This document shows, one piece after another, positions 59,542 through 64,000 of a stretch of DNA of 64,000 bases. The notes under the pieces are model-generated. The model was not told the origin of the DNA. It worked only from the letters and a program-made list of their open reading frames with translations, and ran no database searches. The DNA lies in contig NZ_JABURY010000006.1 of the NCBI RefSeq assembly GCF_014489845.1, positions 434,001-498,000 on the forward strand, read 5' to 3'. How positions within the stretch are numbered: position 1 is the first letter of the stretch; each line of letters starts with the position of its first letter. The position numbers and the translations under genes were made by a program. The stretch is from Frischella japonica (GTDB lineage: Bacteria; Pseudomonadota; Gammaproteobacteria; Enterobacterales; Orbaceae).

Positions 59542-62500
59542 ATGAAATATTATCTGGAGGTTAAAGATACATTATCAAACAAATTTTGGTATATCACCCA
59601 ACAAAACGAATCACTAACCATAGTATTCGGCAAGATAGGGACAAAAGGGCAAACACAAGTTAAAACGTTTTCTTCGCCTGCCGATGCGGAAAAAGAAGCC
59701 AACAAACTGATAAAATCGAAAATCAAAAAGGGCTATGAGGAAAAAGCAATCCCACCAGCGCTTGAACAATCAACCTGCACAGAAAAAACAATCATCAAAA
59801 TGACCGACGCCCCAAAACCCAAATACCACCCAAAACCGATTCCACCTAAAGATGTGATTGATGATGGTAAAGAAAAACCGTGGAGAAATCTTGTAGAATT
59901 TGATTTTGAAGAGTTACGTAAAGTACCTCCCGTTCAACAACTAACAAAAAATATTAATAACCCGATCAAAGAAGGCACTTTAACCAAAACACCACAAGAA
60001 CAAGAATTCGATAACTTAAAAATATCATTACGAAGTTATATAAAGCAAGGTGAGCAGTTCGATATCGAAGCGACATTTGAACAATTAAAAGCATTAAGTC
60101 CAAGTGCTGAGGTATTTCAAACGTTAGTTAAAGATACTCTTGAAGTTATTTTTTCAAAATTCATCAATAAAATATCGCCAATGCATTTTGATTGTATAAC
60201 CTATCTCCTAACAATCAAAGATCCCAACATAGTGGTAAAAGATTTTTATGCTCAAGGTGTATTGAAATATATTTATGACTATTATCAAACCCGTCCCGAT
60301 TCAATCCATCGTCTGGCTGAACAATATCTTACCGATTATCCGGTACAAATGGCAGATAAAATAGCCAGCACGTTACAACACATTGTTGACACTATTCGAG
60401 CCTGTGGAGAAGATAATATTCCAGCTAACAAATTAGCTGAAAATGTTTGTGGTTTTTATATTACCTTCGATGAAGTATTTCTGAGAATACTCGTTTTAAT
60501 TCGAGGCGAGAATCCAAAAAATTATCGAACATTTGATATTAGTGATCTAGAGTATAATGCGCCTCAGTATTGTGATCAGATAAATAATCAATATTTTGTT
60601 CCACTACTTACTGAAAAACTTCAAAAAATGCTGGATGATGCTTTTTTTGATGATAAGACTGATAAATATTTCAGAATTAGCCTTTGCCAACAGGATTATA
60701 TTCTTATTGAAACACCAATAGAACAAACCTACCGACAAACAAAGATACTTGAGCTTGAAAGCGACCTAAAATATCTGGAGCAATCAGATGAATATGATGT
60801 AGATTTGCTAACTGACACGGTTGATGAATTTTTTGCCTGTAATGGCATTATTGCTAATTGTTATACCGATAGAATTTTAGCATTATTAAAAAAATATCTT
60901 TATTCGGGTGAAAAAGAGGCTGAATCGAAAGGACGTTCTCTGTTAAGGAAATATGAAGATTTTGATTATAACAAATGGCATTTAGTTTATTTACAGTTTG
61001 AATGGGAAAATTTTAGTTATAAATATGCTTATAACGGTGTTGAATACTTAGATGATAAAGGATATGAACCAGCAATTATTCAAAAACAAGAATGGGATAA
61101 GTTGGGCATTATCGATAGCAAGTCAGAAAAAAAAGACGATTCACGCTATCAATCAGCAACCGAACGTTTTTATAATACTTTTACTGAAAATGATGTTTTT
61201 TGTGAAACTGATACTATTATCGCCAGAGCCATGTCAACGGGAGGTGAAATTTACTTACGCTTTAAACAAGAAAGTGAACAGGCATATTCCGATGCGCTTG
61301 ATTATTTAAATAACTTAATGGCAAAAGGTTATTCAGTAATATTTCTGGGGCATTGGCTTCATATTTATTTTGTTGCCAAGCCTGAATACTATTCTGAATT
61401 TGCTAAATATGTTGAAGACTTTGAATACCTTAAAAACCTCGAAGAATCAGATCTATGTCTAGATGGAGGTATAGTCTGTGATTCACATGCCTTTTTCCGC
61501 AAAGCAGCGATGTACGAAAGTTTACATGATAAAATAAGAGCGTTTGTTGACTTAACCATGTATCAAGGTCATGAAAGCTTTGATATACAAGAAGAAGATA
61601 ATTCTGTTGCTGGGACATTTGCTGCTATTGCCTTAGCAATGACGGATGTAAAACATATGGATTTGGCTATTAAACTTGCTAATGAAATCGATAGTTACTA
61701 TGAAGATTTGGCTAGTAATTTTGGTATTGTTCTTGAAAAATATTGGGGCATTACGCCCGAAACTGCGGTTGCGATTGCGTTATTGCAATTAAGTTATGAT
61801 TGTCATACAGCTAAATTATCCAGTCAATTTTATAAAATTCCGCAAAATTTAGCTAGTTTGACGGATTATTACAGAAGGAATGAGCCAAAAAACCCAAATT
61901 GTAAATTGACTTATTTAGTAAAATATCTTTTTGGTGAACCTAGTTATAGTCTTAAAAAGTTAAAAAAATTATTTAATAATGCGACGGATCCGCAAGAAAA
62001 ATTGATATACGCAGATTTTCATAATTTAGTTATAGAAGCTTTTGAGGAAGAAGGAGAAGTTAGCGGTCAACCAATTATCTATAATCTCCCTCCTAAATAT
62101 GAAAGCGAATCTGAAGCGTTAACAATAGTTGACCAAGATTTTATTGAAAATCCACCATGTGTTATTACACCCTTACAAGCTAAAAAGCGTGGGTTTAATG
62201 TTAGAGAATTAGAAACTTGTGATTCCTCATGGATAGCCGTTATTTTTGCCCCATTAACGATAACTAATCCCTATATTTTCGACGCTATTATCCAATATTA
62301 TAAGGTGCGAAATGACATAGGTGCCCGCTCTGCTATCATTTGGGGCGCTGAAAAAGCTTACTGTTTTGGTAAAAGGGTCGTGATTGATTTTAGTGGCACA
62401 CCTTATCAAGTGGGTATGGGAATTTATGGTAAAAACCAAGCTCAGCTAATTTATGGTGTAAAGGATTTTGCTAAGATTGCTGTTGCAATGAATAGACAAG

Positions 62501-62871
62501 CCCCCGATACGGAAAAATTATTCGCACTGCGAAAACAACACTATTACTTCGATAGTCCAAAAGGAAGCCCAAACATTGATAAATCCAAGCCCGGTATAAT
62601 GCATTTGGATGAAGCTTTAGGCGCTGGGGTTTTTAATGATAATAATTATCGGGCAATCAAACAGCTTGAAAAAATCACCCCGGATATGGGCGAAGTCTAT
62701 GATGCCTCACTACTGTTTAGGGCATACATGCTGCAGAAAAAACAAGATTATGCCATGGAGAAACTGCAAAGAAAACTCGATACTACTGAACTAAAACAGG
62801 TGTACCAAACAGCACAAAAACGCCTGCCACAATATCAAGAATACTGGCAGGAAAAGTTAGCCAAATTATAA
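59542..62871 (+). CDS. WGR-domain protein, large, unknown function
   Basis: An 1109-aa protein without a signal peptide. The first 75 residues form a WGR domain (FWYITQQNESLTIVFGKIGTKGQ), a fold found in PARPs, YehI/MolR and some nuclease-linked proteins and thought to bind nucleic acids. A proline-rich, basic linker (PKPKYHPKPIPPKD) leads into helical repeats. The last 200 residues hold WIAVIFAPLTITNPYIFDAIIQYY and a conserved-looking IWGAEKAYCFGKRVVIDF. I do not recognise that part and see no catalytic motif. AGGAA lies before the ATG. A paralogue follows 100 nt later. Confidence 0.85.
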   Translation: MKYYLEVKDTLSNKFWYITQQNESLTIVFGKIGTKGQTQVKTFSSPADAEKEANKLIKSKIKKGYEEKAIPPALEQSTCTEKTIIKMTDAPKPKYHPKPIPPKDVIDDGKEKPWRNLVEFDFEELRKVPPVQQLTKNINNPIKEGTLTKTPQEQEFDNLKISLRSYIKQGEQFDIEATFEQLKALSPSAEVFQTLVKDTLEVIFSKFINKISPMHFDCITYLLTIKDPNIVVKDFYAQGVLKYIYDYYQTRPDSIHRLAEQYLTDYPVQMADKIASTLQHIVDTIRACGEDNIPANKLAENVCGFYITFDEVFLRILVLIRGENPKNYRTFDISDLEYNAPQYCDQINNQYFVPLLTEKLQKMLDDAFFDDKTDKYFRISLCQQDYILIETPIEQTYRQTKILELESDLKYLEQSDEYDVDLLTDTVDEFFACNGIIANCYTDRILALLKKYLYSGEKEAESKGRSLLRKYEDFDYNKWHLVYLQFEWENFSYKYAYNGVEYLDDKGYEPAIIQKQEWDKLGIIDSKSEKKDDSRYQSATERFYNTFTENDVFCETDTIIARAMSTGGEIYLRFKQESEQAYSDALDYLNNLMAKGYSVIFLGHWLHIYFVAKPEYYSEFAKYVEDFEYLKNLEESDLCLDGGIVCDSHAFFRKAAMYESLHDKIRAFVDLTMYQGHESFDIQEEDNSVAGTFAAIALAMTDVKHMDLAIKLANEIDSYYEDLASNFGIVLEKYWGITPETAVAIALLQLSYDCHTAKLSSQFYKIPQNLASLTDYYRRNEPKNPNCKLTYLVKYLFGEPSYSLKKLKKLFNNATDPQEKLIYADFHNLVIEAFEEEGEVSGQPIIYNLPPKYESESEALTIVDQDFIENPPCVITPLQAKKRGFNVRELETCDSSWIAVIFAPLTITNPYIFDAIIQYYKVRNDIGARSAIIWGAEKAYCFGKRVVIDFSGTPYQVGMGIYGKNQAQLIYGVKDFAKIAVAMNRQAPDTEKLFALRKQHYYFDSPKGSPNIDKSKPGIMHLDEALGAGVFNDNNYRAIKQLEKITPDMGEVYDASLLFRAYMLQKKQDYAMEKLQRKLDTTELKQVYQTAQKRLPQYQEYWQEKLAKL

Positions 62872-62971
62872 AAATAAAATCATAAAAAGGGGCTTATACC
62901 CCAATAAACAGGATAAATTCAAATTATTCTGATAAATATAAAAAAGATAAGTATAAGGAAAACATAACACA

Positions 62972-64000
62972 ATGAAAAAGTATCTAGAATATAGCGATTT
63001 ACAATCAAACAAATTTTGGTATATCACCCAACAAGACGAATCCCTAACAATCGTATTTGGTAAGATAGGGACAAAAGGACAAACGCAAGTTAAAACGTTT
63101 TCTTCGCCTTACGATGCGGAAAAAGAAGCCAACAAACTGATCAAATCAAAAATCAAAAAGGGGTATGAGGAAAAAGCAATTCCACCAATGCTTGAACAAT
63201 CAACCTGCACAGAAAAAACAATCATCAAAATGGCCGACGCCCCAAAACCGAAATACCACCCAAAACCCATTCCACCCAAAGATGTAATTGATGATGGTGA
63301 AAAAAAACCGTGGAGGGATCTTGTAGCATTTGATTTTGAAGAGTTACGTAAGGTTCCGCCTAAAGAAGTTGTTCCAGTTAAACAACCACCAAAACAAAGT
63401 AATACTTCAATTAAAAAAGAGACTTTAACCAAAACACCACAAGAACAAGAATTTGATAATTTAAAAATATTGTTACGAAGTTATATAAAGCAAGGTGTGG
63501 AGTTCGATATTGAAGCGACATTTGAACAATTAAAAGCATTAAGCCCCAGCAATAATGAATTTCAAATTTTCATCAAAGATATGCTACAAATGATATTTTC
63601 AAAATTTATGAAGAAAATATCACCGATTCACTTTGATTGCATTACGTATTTCTTGAGAATCAAAGATCCAAAAATTACTTTTAGCGGGCTCTTTGCCGAA
63701 GGAGTAATGAAATATATTTATAGCCACTACAAGACTCGCTCTGAATCAATCCATAGTCTGGCGGAACAATATCTTACCGATTATTCGGTACAAATGGTAA
63801 ATAAAATAGTTAACGCATTACAATGCATTGTGAATACTATCCGAGCAGGTGGCGAAGATAATATCCCAGCTTACAAATTACCGAATCAAATTAATGGTTT
63901 TTATATTACTTTTGATTATAAAAATCGGGGAATGGATAAATTTCTAGAAATAAATTCTTTAACATATAAATGCAATCAAAAAACATATTATTCAGAAAAT
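62972..64000 (+). CDS. Second WGR-domain protein, N-terminal part (runs off the window)
   Basis: An open frame of 343 codons from the ATG at 62972 to the right edge, without a stop. RBS AAGGAA precedes it. Its first 130 residues are almost the same as those of the preceding gene (FWYITQQDESLTIVFGKIGTKGQ, PKPKYHPKPIPPKD). Then a different linker (KEVVPVKQPPKQSN) and a less similar repeat region follow. By eye the first 330 nt are about nine-tenths identical, so the tandem pair is a recent copy or has been made alike by gene conversion. The rest of the gene lies outside. Confidence 0.85.
   Translation, partial: MKKYLEYSDLQSNKFWYITQQDESLTIVFGKIGTKGQTQVKTFSSPYDAEKEANKLIKSKIKKGYEEKAIPPMLEQSTCTEKTIIKMADAPKPKYHPKPIPPKDVIDDGEKKPWRDLVAFDFEELRKVPPKEVVPVKQPPKQSNTSIKKETLTKTPQEQEFDNLKILLRSYIKQGVEFDIEATFEQLKALSPSNNEFQIFIKDMLQMIFSKFMKKISPIHFDCITYFLRIKDPKITFSGLFAEGVMKYIYSHYKTRSESIHSLAEQYLTDYSVQMVNKIVNALQCIVNTIRAGGEDNIPAYKLPNQINGFYITFDYKNRGMDKFLEINSLTYKCNQKTYYSEN

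Noticed and set aside
1-64000. CRISPR arrays, integrases, toxin-antitoxin or restriction systems
   Set aside because: I looked for regular short repeats and for hallmark motifs and found none that could be supported.

Overview
The window comes from an AT-rich gammaproteobacterium. Gene orders match Enterobacterales/Pasteurellales-type chromosomes: comEC-msbA-lpxK-ycaR-kdsB, rsmC divergent from holD-rimI, and dnaQ-tRNA-Asp divergent from rnhA-gloB-mltD. Low GC, protein divergence from E. coli and gene content suggest the family Orbaceae (bee-gut Gilliamella or a relative). This is an inference from composition and synteny and was not checked by a database search.

Layout. 1-5780: envelope/LPS operon, with the 3' end of comEC, then msbA, lpxK, ycaR, kdsB and a DUF2461 gene. 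5816-6478: marC on the minus strand. 6479-8604: gene-poor DNA holding a decayed IS3-family insertion sequence. 8605-11210: thiN-rimI-holD (minus) divergent from rsmC (plus). 11440-14861: mgtA behind a leader of about 680 nt that carries two small ORFs with good ribosome-binding sites. 15039-18258: an S24-type repressor without its catalytic serine, and a secreted 3-hydroxybutyrate-oligomer-hydrolase homologue that also appears to lack its catalytic residues. 18665-24498: a cold-shock protein, an EamA transporter, rlmC, an amino-acid racemase, gshA and a YafD-like protein. 24566-29142: mltD-gloB-rnhA, dnaQ, tRNA-Asp and endA. 29143-31242: a decayed phage-type repressor and a small ORF. 31243-43151: transporters (tcyP, an amino-acid ABC system without an ATPase, two MFS, an AbrB-type protein), an aldo/keto reductase, mltC and a lipoprotein.

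The main accessory-type system is 43369-52892, ten same-strand genes. It runs: periplasmic nitroreductase-like protein, FTR1 permease, P19 periplasmic metal-binding protein, DUF2318 membrane protein, two FtsX/MacB-type permeases, ATPase, DUF4418 membrane protein, a third permease and a second ATPase. The core resembles the Campylobacter p19 (cj1658-cj1663) and E. coli FetMP iron systems. The flavoprotein-like head gene and the second ABC module are departures from that layout. A possible Fur site lies upstream.

53325-58413 is housekeeping (rho, gnd, rlmKL). After 1.1 kb without genes come two tandem WGR-domain paralogues. The second runs off the window end, and their N-terminal coding regions are nearly identical.

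I saw no CRISPR array, rRNA, intact prophage or recognised defence system. The best candidates for new biology are the mgtA leader, the extended p19/FTR1 operon, the tandem WGR genes and the apparently inactive hydrolase.
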